Below are positions 15,727 to 24,859 of a DNA stretch of 64,000 bases, in pieces. Position numbers and translations under genes: made by a program. The number at the start of each line of letters is the position of its first letter. Position 1 is the first letter of the stretch. The stretch lies in assembly GCA_965206145.1 (NCBI GenBank), contig CBDBIK010000005.1:613417-677416 (forward strand). The letters are read 5' to 3'. The DNA comes from CBDBIK01 sp965206145 (GTDB taxonomy: Bacteria; Pseudomonadota; Alphaproteobacteria; TMED109). Below the pieces are notes generated by a model that saw nothing but the letters and a program-made list of their open reading frames with translations, searched no databases and was not told the origin of the DNA.

Positions 15727-16719
15727 ATGAAGAGCGGGACCAACCCCAATCGGTTGTTGGCCGAGGCCATTCCGCCGGCGCGCAGGATTCCCACCCTCGC
15801 CGAGGATGTGCGGAATCATCTGCTTATCCCGCCGAGATCCCTGCCTCCAAAGTACTTCTACGATCAGCATGGGTCCGAGCTGTTCGATCGTATCTGCGAG
15901 ACTCCGGAGTACTACGTCACCCGCACCGAGGCGGATCTCCTCGAAGAGGTCGTTGATTCCATCGCCATCGCCACTCGTCCCGTTACTGTCTTCGAGTTGG
16001 GCAGCGGCATGTCCCGCAAAACCCATCGCATCCTCGAAGCCTGTCAGGCTGTGGGATCGCTCGAGCGTTACGCCGCCTTCGATATTTCACCTGATGCCCT
16101 TCTTAGTGCCGGCGATACCATCCGCAAGCGCCTGCCTTTTCTCGACATGCGCCTTTTCTCCGGCGACTACACTGCGGGCCTTGAGACGCTCCCCTCCTTG
16201 CCGGGTCCCAAGCTTTTTCTCTTTCTGGGTGGCACCATCGGTAACTTCGATGAACGCGAAGAGACGGCCTTTCTTCAGGACGTCGCCGGGATTATGGGGC
16301 CTGAGGACTATCTTCTGCTCGGAGCTGATCGCATCAAGGACCGCCGCGTCCTGAACGCCGCCTACAACGACTCGACTGGCATTACAGCGGCATTCAACCG
16401 CAACATTCTCACCGTCCTGAACACCAGTTTAGCCGCGAATTTTGAACCCGAGGCCTTTCGCCACGACGCTCATTACAACGAAAGCCGCGAGCGGATCGAG
16501 ATGTTCCTGATCGCCGAAAAGGCTCACACTGTCTGCATCTCTGATCTGGGGGAAAATTTTGAACTCGAAGGAGGGGAGAAAATTCTCACCGAACTCAGCA
16601 GGAAGTTCAGTCTCGAATCCCTTGAACGGTTGATCGCAGTCGCAGGCCTGTCCCTCTTCCAGCATTACACGGCGAAGAACGACCACTTCTCTCTCGTTCT
16701 TGCCCGTTGGCCTGTGTGA
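15727..16719 (+). CDS. egtD: L-histidine N-alpha-methyltransferase EgtD
   Basis: SAM-dependent enzyme that trimethylates histidine to hercynine, the first committed step to ergothioneine. The 330-residue protein has the family signatures SLPPKYFYDQHGSELFDRI, PEYYVTRTEADLLEE (histidine site), VFELGSGMSRKTHRIL (SAM-binding), AFDISPDALLSAG, LFLFLGGTIGNF and AAFNRNILTVLN. The ATG at 15727 is preceded by AGGAAA at a good distance; a TTG at 15706 would add seven residues. It follows copA by 113 bases on the same strand and, with egtBC across copA, gives the core of the pathway. Confidence 0.93.
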   Translation: MKSGTNPNRLLAEAIPPARRIPTLAEDVRNHLLIPPRSLPPKYFYDQHGSELFDRICETPEYYVTRTEADLLEEVVDSIAIATRPVTVFELGSGMSRKTHRILEACQAVGSLERYAAFDISPDALLSAGDTIRKRLPFLDMRLFSGDYTAGLETLPSLPGPKLFLFLGGTIGNFDEREETAFLQDVAGIMGPEDYLLLGADRIKDRRVLNAAYNDSTGITAAFNRNILTVLNTSLAANFEPEAFRHDAHYNESRERIEMFLIAEKAHTVCISDLGENFELEGGEKILTELSRKFSLESLERLIAVAGLSLFQHYTAKNDHFSLVLARWPV

Positions 16720-16732
16720 ACCACGCCCCAAG

Positions 16733-16807
16733 TGGAGCGGGCGATGGGATTCGAACCCACGACTTCTACCTTGGCAAGGTAGCGCTCTACCCCTGAGCTA
16801 CGCCCGC
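16733..16807 (-). tRNA. tRNA-Gly (anticodon GCC)
   Basis: Acceptor GCGGGCG pairs with CGCCCGC, D-arm TAGCTCAGGGG, anticodon loop TTGCCAA, T-arm TTCGAAT, encoded CCA at 16733-16735. Confidence 0.95.
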
Positions 16808-16898
16808 TTGGAGGGAGCGGGGATGGTAGACTTGTGGCCCCACGCCACGCAAGGGACTTTTCTGCGTCCGCGTGGTTCCGATGCAGGAGACTCCACCC

Positions 16899-17816
16899 AT
16901 GAACGACCCGGATCCTATGATCGTTGGGAACGGCACCGCTCCGGCGGCCACGATCCCGACCGGTACCGTTGATTTTGCAGAGAACGTCCTTGCTGCGTCC
17001 CGCACACACCCTGTTATTGTCGATTTCTGGGCTGAATGGTGCGGACCCTGCAAGCAACTCACCCCGCTTCTTGAGGCAGCCGTTGCCGTAACCGATGGGC
17101 GGGTGTCGCTCGTCAAGGTGAACGTGGACGAAAATCAAGATCTCGCTGCCCAGCTCCGTGTGCAGTCCATCCCCGCGGTCTTCGCGTTTGTTGATGGCCA
17201 GCCCGTCGACGGCTTTTTGGGTGCTCTCCCCGACAGCGAGGTGCAAGCCTTTGTCAATCGGGTGGCAGGAACGTCGGCCGGTGCCGCTACCCAGGAAACC
17301 GAAAATCGTCTCGGTGAGGCAGACAAGGCCCTTGCCGGAGGGCAGGAAAACGCTGCCGAACTGTACGCCTCCGTGCTCGCCCAGGACGAGACCAACGCCC
17401 GTGCAATCGCCGGTCTCGGCAAGGCGTTTCTCAAGGCAGGTAAGCCCCAGGATGCCAGGCAGATCCTCGATGGCGTCTCCGAAGACCTTGCCAAGGACCC
17501 AGCTCTCGAATCACTACGTTCGGCACTTGCGTTGGCCAGCGAGGCTGCCGATTCCGGCGATGTTGAGACACTCACACAGCAGGTCGAGGCCAACCCCAAT
17601 GATCACCAGAAGCGTTTTGATCTCGCCAACGCCCTGCTCGCTGTCGACCGGCGCGAGGAAGCGGTAGACCATCTGATCGAGATCGTTCGCCGTGAACGCA
17701 AATGGAAGGATGAGGCTGCGCGCAAACGCTTGCTGAAGCTTTTTGAGGCGTTCGGTGAGGAGGATCCTCTCACTGCTGAAGCCCGAATGCGTCTCTCCAC
17801 TGTTCTTTTCGTCTGA
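16899..17816 (+). CDS. Thioredoxin with tetratricopeptide-like tail (YbbN/CnoX type)
   Basis: Protein of 305 residues. The thioredoxin domain (about residues 20-125) carries an intact WCGPCK redox site in VIVDFWAEWCGPCKQLTP and the cis-proline in QSIPAVFAF. The remaining ~180 residues are helical repeats with paired Ala-rich helices (YASVLAQDETNARAIAGLGK and similar), the CnoX/YbbN layout. Such proteins act as redox-linked holdases that hand clients to chaperones. The ATG at 16899 has GGAG upstream. It heads an operon with the LON-domain protein six bases downstream, then Trm112 and DUF971 genes. Confidence 0.88.
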   Translation: MNDPDPMIVGNGTAPAATIPTGTVDFAENVLAASRTHPVIVDFWAEWCGPCKQLTPLLEAAVAVTDGRVSLVKVNVDENQDLAAQLRVQSIPAVFAFVDGQPVDGFLGALPDSEVQAFVNRVAGTSAGAATQETENRLGEADKALAGGQENAAELYASVLAQDETNARAIAGLGKAFLKAGKPQDARQILDGVSEDLAKDPALESLRSALALASEAADSGDVETLTQQVEANPNDHQKRFDLANALLAVDRREEAVDHLIEIVRRERKWKDEAARKRLLKLFEAFGEEDPLTAEARMRLSTVLFV

Positions 17817-17822
17817 GAACCC

Positions 17823-18482
17823 TTGGCTTTCCGCCTACCCACTGGGGCTCGGCCACCGCCCGAAAGCGTGCCGCTCTTCCCGCTCCCGGTGCTCCTGCTT
17901 CCAAGAAGCACCCTCCATCTCAACATATTTGAGCCGCGCTACCTCGCCCTGACCGATTACGCCCTGGGTCACGGTCGGTTGATCGGAATGGTGCAGCCTA
18001 AAGCCGACGAAGGTCTCGACGCTCCCAAAGCTCCCATCTACAGCGTGGGTTGCGTCGGCACCATTGTGGAATTCAGTGCAACGAACGACGGGCGGTATGC
18101 AATTCAGCTTGTTGGTCTCTCGCGGTATCGAATCCTCTCCGAAGAACTGACCGGGGAGGGGTTCCGACTGGCCATGGTCGACTGGTCCGAGTTCGACGGC
18201 GATGCCAAGAGCTCTTCGGACGAGGTGGAGCGGGAGGCCCTCCTGGAGGCAATTGCGCATCTGAGCGGAAAAGACCTGGAAGGCCATGAAGGTGAGGCTC
18301 TCAGGCGGGCCGACGCCGAGATGCTCATCACCTTGGTCACATGGCTTTGTCCTATGGGAATCGCCGAGCGACAGGCCCTGATCGAGGCACCGGAGCTATC
18401 TGAGCGGGTTTCCGTGCTACTTTCCGTTGTCGCCATAAGTGAAGCAGGCGGTCTTCAGGACGACGAGGGGAGCATCAATTGA
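17823..18482 (+). CDS. LON substrate-binding-domain protein
   Basis: Stand-alone LON peptidase N-terminal (substrate-binding) domain protein of 219 residues, without ATPase or protease parts. The typical opening is VPLFPLPVLLLPRSTLHLNI followed by FEPRYLALTDYALGHGRLIGM; later VGCVGTIVEF and LVGLSRYRI. The start is a TTG at 17823, six bases after the thioredoxin stop. Its TGA overlaps the next start by four bases. Conserved next to the YbbN-type thioredoxin in many alphaproteobacteria, which suggests a shared role in protein quality control, but the function is not established. Confidence 0.85.
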   Translation: MAFRLPTGARPPPESVPLFPLPVLLLPRSTLHLNIFEPRYLALTDYALGHGRLIGMVQPKADEGLDAPKAPIYSVGCVGTIVEFSATNDGRYAIQLVGLSRYRILSEELTGEGFRLAMVDWSEFDGDAKSSSDEVEREALLEAIAHLSGKDLEGHEGEALRRADAEMLITLVTWLCPMGIAERQALIEAPELSERVSVLLSVVAISEAGGLQDDEGSIN

Positions 18483-18682
18483 GCGAGAACAAAACAAGTG
18501 AAGTCGATCCAAGACTGCTTGAGATCCTTGTCTGCCCCCTGACCAAAACTCCCCTTGAGTACGACCGGGAGAACGGCGAACTCGTCAGCCGGGCTGCCGG
18601 ACTCGCCTACCCGATTCGGGATGGGATCCCAATCATGCTGGTCGAGGAAGCAAGACAGCTTGAGAGCGAATCCCCCTCGTGA
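18479..18682 (+). CDS. Trm112-family protein
   Basis: Small protein (67 residues) with the Trm112/YcaR fold: DPRLLEILVCPLTKTPLEYD, then GLAYPIRDGIPIMLVEEARQL. In this copy only one cysteine remains (ILVCPLT); zinc-binding pairs are often lost in bacterial members. Eukaryotic Trm112 activates methyltransferases; the bacterial role is unsettled. The start is TTG, overlapping the LON gene's stop (TTGA), and its own TGA overlaps the next start (GTGA), so the three genes are translationally coupled. Confidence 0.85.
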   Translation: MSENKTSEVDPRLLEILVCPLTKTPLEYDRENGELVSRAAGLAYPIRDGIPIMLVEEARQLESESPS

Positions 18683-19053
18683 GCTCGCCGGCGGGGGACA
18701 GGGCTCCTCATCCGACGAAAATTCGGATCCGCCGCGCTGAGCGTGAGCTCGCCATCGCCTTCGATGACGGTGAGTCGTTCCTTCTTCCTGCAGAGCTTCT
18801 GCGGGTGGAAAGCCCTTCCGCCGAGGTACAAAACCACGGTGGCCCCAAAACCATCGTTCCCGGAAAGCGTGCGGTGGGGATCCATGGTGCGGAACCGGTT
18901 GGACATTATGCCATCAGAATCCGTTTCGACGACGGACACGACACCGGAATATTTTCTTGGGATTACTTAAGATTTCTTGGGGAGGAGCAAAAAAGAATCT
19001 TTGCCGAATACCTTCACGCGCTTGAAAGCAAGGAGCTTTCCCGAAATCCTTAA
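18679..19053 (+). CDS. DUF971 protein
   Basis: Protein of 124 residues of the DUF971 family, the fold also found at the N-terminus of gamma-butyrobetaine hydroxylase. Signatures: PTKIRIRRAERELAIAFDDG, LPAELLRVESPSAEVQNHG, HYAIRIRFDDGHDTGIFSWD and YLRFLG. The start is a GTG overlapping the Trm112 stop. Members have been linked to iron-sulphur or zinc handling and to the Mrp/ApbC family by fusion; no function is proven here. Last gene of the four-gene operon. Confidence 0.85.
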   Translation: MSSPAGDRAPHPTKIRIRRAERELAIAFDDGESFLLPAELLRVESPSAEVQNHGGPKTIVPGKRAVGIHGAEPVGHYAIRIRFDDGHDTGIFSWDYLRFLGEEQKRIFAEYLHALESKELSRNP

Positions 19054-19128
19054 TCTTTAAGTATCGTCACCCTAAGGATATGGCACAATTCGGCACATAA
19101 ATACAGGTGCGACGACATGCCTGAAAAC

Positions 19129-20370
19129 CTAAGCTGGAAGTCCCCGGATAAGCCGTGGTAACCGGATTGCCGGGCCCATGTCCACGCCCATCGCGTGGCG
19201 CATGAGCCTGCGTTTCAACCCGGGTATCGCATTTACCAGGCCCAGACCCGTTGTTCGTGAAAGGCCTAACGTTTCAAGGCGGTTCGAGAAAAGACGGTTC
19301 AATCCATCGGTAGCGAGCACCATGGCTGCCACGTCAAGGCGACGGTGGCGATCAAATCTCGCCAGCGCCGTTGGTTCGCCGGGATTGAGTCCAAGACGTA
19401 GGCAATCTGCGGTGATTTCGGCAAGAAGGGCAATACCGCGAAGTCCAAGGTTGAAGCCTTGACCGGCAATGGGATGGATCGCGTGTGCAGCGTCCCCAAC
19501 CAAAACAACACGTTTCGACACGTGTTTGCGTGCGAGTGTTAGAGAAAGTGCGTGCGATGTGGGTTTCCCCAAAAGGCGAGGTTTCCCGAACATGTTGTCG
19601 AATCGAAACGCCAGTTCTTCCTCGAAACGTTTCCGCGACAGTGCCGTCAGAGCTTCAGCCGTTGAACGGCTTTCCGTCCACACAACGGCACTTTTTTGTC
19701 CTGGCATCGGAAGAACTGCAAAAGGTCCGTTTGCAAGGAAAAGCTCTACTGCTGTGTCGTTATGATCCTTTTCGTGTTCTATTGTGCATGAAATGGCTGA
19801 TTGGCCGTATTCATGCCCTCTTGTTGAGATTCCGGCCAAACTACGGATGGGGGACCGCCCTCCGTCGGCCGCAGCCAGGAGTTCCGCCTCTACAACGCGT
19901 CCATCGGCAAGGGAGACACGGATTGCATCATTGCCAGGATCCAGTTCCGTAACCGCGGTCGCCTCCACCGGGACCTTCGCCTTGGCTAGTGCAGCAAAGA
20001 GGGCCGAGCGCAAGTCTTCATTCGGGACGATATGACCGAGCGGTCCTTCGCCCGCATCACGTCCATCAAAATGGAGAAAACGCGGGATATTCCCCTCGCA
20101 GACGCGAATCTGACGGATGGGCTGAGCCCTTCTTGTCGCCTTTTTCCAGATCCCGATCGTCTCATAGAGCCTGCGCGATCCGCAGGTGATGGCAGTGGTA
20201 CGCGGATCGGGACGTCGTTTCTTAGTTGCAGGGTCGACGACGAGACAGCGCACCCCCGTGGACGCCAGGGTAACCGCGAGAGTCAATCCCGTGAGCCCGG
20301 CTCCGGCAATGAGCACCTCTGTCTGGAGGCGTTCTCGTGTCTTGCGTTTGTGTGCTTGGGCGGTGCTCAT
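19129..20370 (-). CDS. UbiH/UbiF/COQ6-family FAD-dependent hydroxylase
   Basis: Flavin monooxygenase of about 413 residues that hydroxylates the ubiquinone ring precursor at the membrane. The Rossmann motif is LIAGAGLTGLTLA, the mid-protein DG motif is AAADGGRSPIRSLAG, and the second FAD motif is VVLVGDAAHAIHPIAGQGFN followed by LGLRG. The family-specific stretch DPRTTAITCGSRRLYE is present. I chose the ATG at 20370; ATG at 20382 is an alternative and no strong ribosome site decides. It lies 40 bases after purH on the same strand and may be co-transcribed with it. Which ring position it hydroxylates cannot be told. Confidence 0.88.
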   Translation of the reverse strand: MSTAQAHKRKTRERLQTEVLIAGAGLTGLTLAVTLASTGVRCLVVDPATKKRRPDPRTTAITCGSRRLYETIGIWKKATRRAQPIRQIRVCEGNIPRFLHFDGRDAGEGPLGHIVPNEDLRSALFAALAKAKVPVEATAVTELDPGNDAIRVSLADGRVVEAELLAAADGGRSPIRSLAGISTRGHEYGQSAISCTIEHEKDHNDTAVELFLANGPFAVLPMPGQKSAVVWTESRSTAEALTALSRKRFEEELAFRFDNMFGKPRLLGKPTSHALSLTLARKHVSKRVVLVGDAAHAIHPIAGQGFNLGLRGIALLAEITADCLRLGLNPGEPTALARFDRHRRLDVAAMVLATDGLNRLFSNRLETLGLSRTTGLGLVNAIPGLKRRLMRHAMGVDMGPAIRLPRLIRGLPA

Positions 20371-20410
20371 CAGCGGGATCATACCTGAGGGAAGGGCGTA
20401 CCCGGTTGTG

Positions 20411-22000
20411 TCAGTGGCGGAAGTGTCTAGTTCCGGTGAACACCATGGCTGCGCCGCGCTCATCGGCTGCTGCGATTACCTCTTCGTCCCGGACTGAACC
20501 ACCTGGCTGTACGACGGCCGTGGCACCCGCATCCAGTGCCGCAAGTAACCCGTCGGGGAATGGAAAGAAGGCGTCCGACGCGATGACGGAGCCCTTCGTG
20601 AGCAATTCCTTGATTCCTGCCTCTTCCGCAGCGCGCTGAGCCTTCATGGTAGCAATCTGGGAGGAATCGATCCTGCTCATCTGGCCCGCACCGATGCCCA
20701 CCGTCGCCCCGTCTTTTGCATAGACGATGGCGTTCGACTTCACGTGTTTGCAGACCAAGGACGCGAACAGCAGGTCGGCCGTCTCTCGGGTATTGGGCTT
20801 ACGTTTTGTCACCGTTCTGAGGTCGGCCGGGGTGGTTCGGGTTCTGTCCTTCGTCTGCACAAGCAGTCCTCCTGCAAGCGTGCGGGCGTCGAGTCCGGGG
20901 GCGTCTTGCGGGGGCATGCCTTCGGTGGAGAGAAGTCGGAGATTCTTTTTTGCAGCGAGAACCTCTCTCGCCTCGTCGGAAACCTCGGGTGCGATGACAA
21001 CCTCGATGAAAATTTCTGAAAGCGCCCGTGCGGTCTCACCGTCTAGGGGGCGATTGAGGGCGACGATGCCTCCAAATGCGGAAACCGGATCGCAACGAAG
21101 CGCCAAATGCCAGGCTTCCAACGGGGTGCCTGCGCATGCGACCCCGGCAGGGTTTGTATGCTTGACGATGACGACTGCAGTTTCCTCGATGTCGGTAGCG
21201 AGTCCGAAAGCGGCGTCGGCATCAAGCAGGTTGTTGAATGAGAGTTCACGTCCTTGGATCTGGGTTGCGGTGGCAACTCCGGGCATGGTGCCTGCGCTTC
21301 TGTAAAGGGCCGCCTGCTGGTGAGGGTTTTCGCCATATCGAAGGGTGGTGATGCGTTCACCGCCGATGCCGATCCAGGGGCCGGAATCGAAGTCGTCCTG
21401 CTCGCGAAACCACGCCGAGACCGCCGAATCGTACGCTGCCGTGCGAGCGTAGGCTTTGGCTGCAAGCCGCACCCGCGTTTCCAAGCCCAGCGCACCTTCG
21501 TTTGCGCACATTTCTTCCATGACCTCGGCATAGTCTGCAGGATCAACCAGAATCACGACCGAGGCATGGTTCTTTGCGGCCGAGCGGATCATCGCAGGGC
21601 CGCCAATGTCAATGTTCTCTATGCAAATTTTGGCGGCGGCACCGGAACGGACCGTTTCCTCAAACGGGTAGAGGTTGATCGCGACGAGATCAATGAGATC
21701 GATTCCGTGTTCTTTCATCGCCGCCACGTGAGCGGGATCCTCCCGCCGTCCCAGCAAGCCGCCGTGGATCACGGGATGAAGGGTTTTGACCCTTCCGTCG
21801 AGCATTTCAGGAAAGCCTGTGTGATCGGCAACTTCCACCACCTCGATTCCGGCATTCCGGAGTGCCATAGCAGTGCCGCCCGTCGACAGGATTTCAACCC
21901 CTGCCTCGACAAGGGTGCGGGCGAGGAACTCCAACTGGGTCTTGTCCGAGACCGAGAGAAGGGCACGTCGGATGGGCACGTCGCCGGGCAGGTCAGGCAC
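20411..22000 (-). CDS. purH: Bifunctional AICAR formyltransferase / IMP cyclohydrolase
   Basis: Catalyses the last two steps of de novo purine synthesis. The N-terminal MGS-like IMP cyclohydrolase domain (about residues 8-140) has RRALLSVSDKTQLEFL, EILSTGGTA, VKTLHPVIHGGLL and DLVAINLYPFEET. The C-terminal transformylase domain has RYGENPHQQAALY, the catalytic Lys-His in VIVKHTNPAGVA, SAFGGIVALN, SNAIVYAKDG and the end SDAFFPFPDG...GTRHFRH. The GTG at 22000 gives 529 residues and overlaps the cysQ stop by eight bases; the GTG 21 bases further in is a possible alternative. Confidence 0.93.
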   Translation of the reverse strand: MPDLPGDVPIRRALLSVSDKTQLEFLARTLVEAGVEILSTGGTAMALRNAGIEVVEVADHTGFPEMLDGRVKTLHPVIHGGLLGRREDPAHVAAMKEHGIDLIDLVAINLYPFEETVRSGAAAKICIENIDIGGPAMIRSAAKNHASVVILVDPADYAEVMEEMCANEGALGLETRVRLAAKAYARTAAYDSAVSAWFREQDDFDSGPWIGIGGERITTLRYGENPHQQAALYRSAGTMPGVATATQIQGRELSFNNLLDADAAFGLATDIEETAVVIVKHTNPAGVACAGTPLEAWHLALRCDPVSAFGGIVALNRPLDGETARALSEIFIEVVIAPEVSDEAREVLAAKKNLRLLSTEGMPPQDAPGLDARTLAGGLLVQTKDRTRTTPADLRTVTKRKPNTRETADLLFASLVCKHVKSNAIVYAKDGATVGIGAGQMSRIDSSQIATMKAQRAAEEAGIKELLTKGSVIASDAFFPFPDGLLAALDAGATAVVQPGGSVRDEEVIAAADERGAAMVFTGTRHFRH

Positions 22001-22799
22001 GTGTTTCCGGCATGTCGTGGAGAAAACGCCTCCATGCGGGCGAGCTTTCAGCAACAAATCCTGAATTGGTCCGCCCCAGTTTCCCGTAAACTAGAGGGGT
22101 TTCGTCGAGGAGCTGTACCGAGCCGCCCGCCGCCACGAGCACGGCATGCCCCGCAGCGGTGTCCCATTCCATCGTCGGGCCGCCGCGAAAGTATACGTCC
22201 GCCTTGCCCTCGGCAACGTGGCAGAATTTGAGAGCGCTCCCGAATGACCGGTGCTCTCCGCTTTCGATCCGGGAAAGAATTTTGGCAACCTTGCTGCTTC
22301 GGTGATGGGCACTCGAAAGTACCGTCGGCCCTTCCGTGGGGATCGGGCGGACCTTGAGGGGATGGAGGACACCGCCTGCGTCCTCCACCTCCGCAGGAAT
22401 TCCGCGCCCTCCTGCATAGAGACGTTCGGTGGGCGGATGGAGAAGGAATCCGAAGAGTGGTGTGCCCTTCTCTACGAGAGCGACATTCACAGTGAAATCA
22501 TCGCCACCTCGGAGAAATCCGCGCGTCCCATCGAGAGGATCCACAAGCCAGTGCAGGGCACTTCTTTGCGCTTCCGGAAACGCCTTCCCTTCCTCGCTCA
22601 CCACCGGTGTGTCGGGATCAATTTGGGCAAGTGCCGCAACCAAAAGGTGGTCGGCCGCCCGGTCGGCATCGGTTACCACTGTCCCATCCTCCTTTATATC
22701 TGGCCGCACTCCCTGTGCCCGGTAATGGAGAATCAATTGGCCGGCTTCCCGGACTGCCAGGGACAGCGCTTTGCGCAGCTCGGGGGAGGGGAAGGTCAT
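21993..22799 (-). CDS. 3'(2'),5'-bisphosphate nucleotidase CysQ / inositol monophosphatase family
   Basis: Mg-dependent phosphatase of 268 residues, most like CysQ, which clears PAP (3'-phosphoadenosine 5'-phosphate) from sulphate assimilation. Metal and catalytic motifs: VVTDADRAAD, PVVSEEGKAF, WLVDPLDGTRGFLRGGDDFT (the DPxDGT motif) and MEWDTAAGHAVLVAAGG. The ATG at 22799 has AGGAG upstream. First gene of a cysQ-purH-ubiH-like run with overlapping or close ends, divergent from the KAS III gene. A histidinol- or inositol-phosphatase activity is not excluded. Confidence 0.85.
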   Translation of the reverse strand: MTFPSPELRKALSLAVREAGQLILHYRAQGVRPDIKEDGTVVTDADRAADHLLVAALAQIDPDTPVVSEEGKAFPEAQRSALHWLVDPLDGTRGFLRGGDDFTVNVALVEKGTPLFGFLLHPPTERLYAGGRGIPAEVEDAGGVLHPLKVRPIPTEGPTVLSSAHHRSSKVAKILSRIESGEHRSFGSALKFCHVAEGKADVYFRGGPTMEWDTAAGHAVLVAAGGSVQLLDETPLVYGKLGRTNSGFVAESSPAWRRFLHDMPETRA

Positions 22800-22909
22800 T
22801 CCGCCACGCTCCTGGGCACACACCGGAGATAGCGGAACGGCTTTCCACCTTTGACGCAGGCGGCTTTCGGCAATAATTTTCGCCTGTACTGATCCGTAAG
22901 CGGAACGAA

Positions 22910-23859
22910 TTGTTGCAAATCTCTGACATCAACTTTCAACTCGCCTCTGGAAAAGAAACCCTCGAAGATCTCGGACGGATTAATCCGGACTGGCAGCTCG
23001 AGAAGATCCGAAGGAAGACCGGCGTGCGCATGCGACACGTCTCGATCAACGGTGAAACTGCAACTCAGCTTGGCGAACAGGCAGCTCGCAAGGTTATCGA
23101 GAGCACCGGTGTTGAAAACATCGATGGCCTGATTCACGTCACCCAATCCCCGGAATCGACATTGCCCACCACCGCCTGTCTGCTCCAGGAACGGCTTGGT
23201 CTCCCGCAGTCGATCCTCGCTTTTGACCTCATCCAAGGATGCTCCGGCTTCGTCTACGCCCTCTCCGTCGCCTCGTCTCTCATCGAGAGTGCTCAGCTCA
23301 AGTGCGTGATGATCATCTGCGCAGAGCATTACTCGAAGTACATTTCCCGTAAGGACCGCACCTCCCGTCCGATCTTCAGCGATGGTGCTGCTGCCGCCAT
23401 TATCACCGCCGATGGAGATGGAAAAATCGGCCCGTTCGTGTTCGCCACAGATGGAACGGGTGCTCCCCATCTCACCCTCGTCCCGAATCAGGGTGCCAAG
23501 GATGTCGAAGACCGGTGCTGTTTATGGATGGATCGCGGGTGCTCTCCTTCACGATGCGCGTTGTCCCAGATGCCACCCGCAACCTGCTTGCGCGGGCAGA
23601 TCTCACCCTCGACGACGTGGATCTCTTCGTCTTTCACCAGGCAAGTGCAGTCGTGCTCGGAAAGCTCCGTGGACGCCTCGGGATCCCCGAAGAGCGGTGG
23701 TTCCAGAACCTCGAAGAAGTAGGGAACACCGTCTCTGCGACTATCCCGCTCGCACTTCGCCAAGCCCGGGATTGCGGAAGGCTGCACCCGGGCATGACCG
23801 TCCTCCTCATGGGATTCGGTGTCGGGCTCTCGCTCGCAGGCTGCATCGTTCGCACCTGA
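22910..23859 (+). pseudogene. 3-oxoacyl-ACP synthase III-like (FabH family), single frameshift
   Basis: KAS III-type condensing enzyme read in two frames. The first frame has IRRKTGVRMRHVSINGETA, VTQSPESTLPTTACLL, the active-site cysteine in DLIQGCSGFVYALSVAS and RPIFSDGAAAAIITADGDG. It then runs into unrelated sequence near 23510, where the second frame takes over at VLFMDGSRVLSFTMRVV and continues with the catalytic His in LFVFHQASAVV and Asn in EEVGNTVSATIPLAL to a natural end. Restoring one G (CGGTG to CGGGTG) near 23507 would rejoin the frames. All three catalytic residues survive, so this is either a very recent mutation or a sequencing error. The start is uncertain (TTG at 22910). Confidence 0.8.
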
Positions 23860-23905
23860 ATCCGGTCGCCTCACGTCCGGTCTGCAAATCTGTAGGACAA
23901 GCGTC

Positions 23906-24568
23906 TCACTCTCCTCGTAGCGCCTTGAGATTGTCAGTGTAAGCACTGTTCCCGCCGACGAAGGCCGCGGTTCCTGCTACCAGTACATCCGCACCGGCCC
24001 CGATCGCAGCCTGGGCCGTTTCAGGCGTGATGCCTCCATCAACCTCAAGGTCGATATCGAGACCCAGGGCATCGATCTGGGAACGGAGTGCGGCAATTTT
24101 TTCAAGCTGGTCCTCTATGAATGTCTGGCCTCCCTTCCCCGGGTTGACAGTCATCACCAGGACGAGATCGCAACTAGGGAGTGCCTCCGTAATGGCCGTT
24201 AGCGGCGTCTCGGGTTTGAGCGATATGCCCGCGCGCGTGCCGAGCCCGCGCACGCTCGAAAGTACCTGCGAAGGGTTGGCGCAGGCTTCCACGTGGACGG
24301 TGATCGTGTCTGCGCCTGCCTCGGCGAAATCAACGGCGAGGCGTGCCGGGTCGGCAACCATCAGGTGCACATCGATAGGAAGCCCGGTGCAGGGGCGAAG
24401 GGCGCGCACGAAACCAGGCCCCATCGTGAGCCCTGGCACGAAATGTCCATCCATCACGTCGACATGGATCCAGTCGGCACCGGCCGATTCCATGGCACAC
24501 ACTTCCCCGCCCAGCCGGGCGAAATCGGCAGCGAGAATCGAAGGGGCGATGCGGATTGTCCGAGACAC
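23906..24568 (-). CDS. rpe: Ribulose-phosphate 3-epimerase
   Basis: TIM-barrel enzyme of the pentose phosphate and Calvin pathways interconverting ribulose 5-phosphate and xylulose 5-phosphate; 220 residues, the usual length. Motifs: IAPSILAADFARLG, WIHVDVMDGHFVPGLTMGP (metal-ligand His and catalytic Asp), DVHLMVADP, VLVMTVNPGKGGQTF and LEVDGGITPETA with the second catalytic Asp. The GTG at 24568 gives the normal N-terminus; a TTG at 24604 would add 12 residues. Convergent with the KAS III gene. Confidence 0.93.
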   Translation of the reverse strand: MSRTIRIAPSILAADFARLGGEVCAMESAGADWIHVDVMDGHFVPGLTMGPGFVRALRPCTGLPIDVHLMVADPARLAVDFAEAGADTITVHVEACANPSQVLSSVRGLGTRAGISLKPETPLTAITEALPSCDLVLVMTVNPGKGGQTFIEDQLEKIAALRSQIDALGLDIDLEVDGGITPETAQAAIGAGADVLVAGTAAFVGGNSAYTDNLKALRGE

Positions 24569-24859
24569 CAGCAGTCTTGTAGCCTCGCTCGGTCCGAGGG
24601 GCAAGGAACCTGATGAAATAGAAGCGAGGCATTTCTGCGGAAAAGGGTGAAGTTTTCTGGCAGGAAGGCATATCCACGATCCGGTCTTGCAAGCTGCAAT
24701 GGGCTTCTATCCTGCCCGCGTGATTGAGCCCCGCATCAGGATAAATAGCCGGATTTTTCTCCACGCCGCCCTGCGCCCTGAACAGCAGGCCATCCTTGCA
24801 CGATGCGTCCGTGACGGCGTCAATCGTTGGCGGAAGGCCGAAGTGGGTTTCGTAGGCGG
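24569..24859. other. Intergenic region upstream of rpe
   Basis: No recognisable gene. A 54-codon plus-strand reading frame (24699-24863) ends four bases into the neighbouring dehydrogenase gene but has no ribosome site or known motif. Confidence 0.35.
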
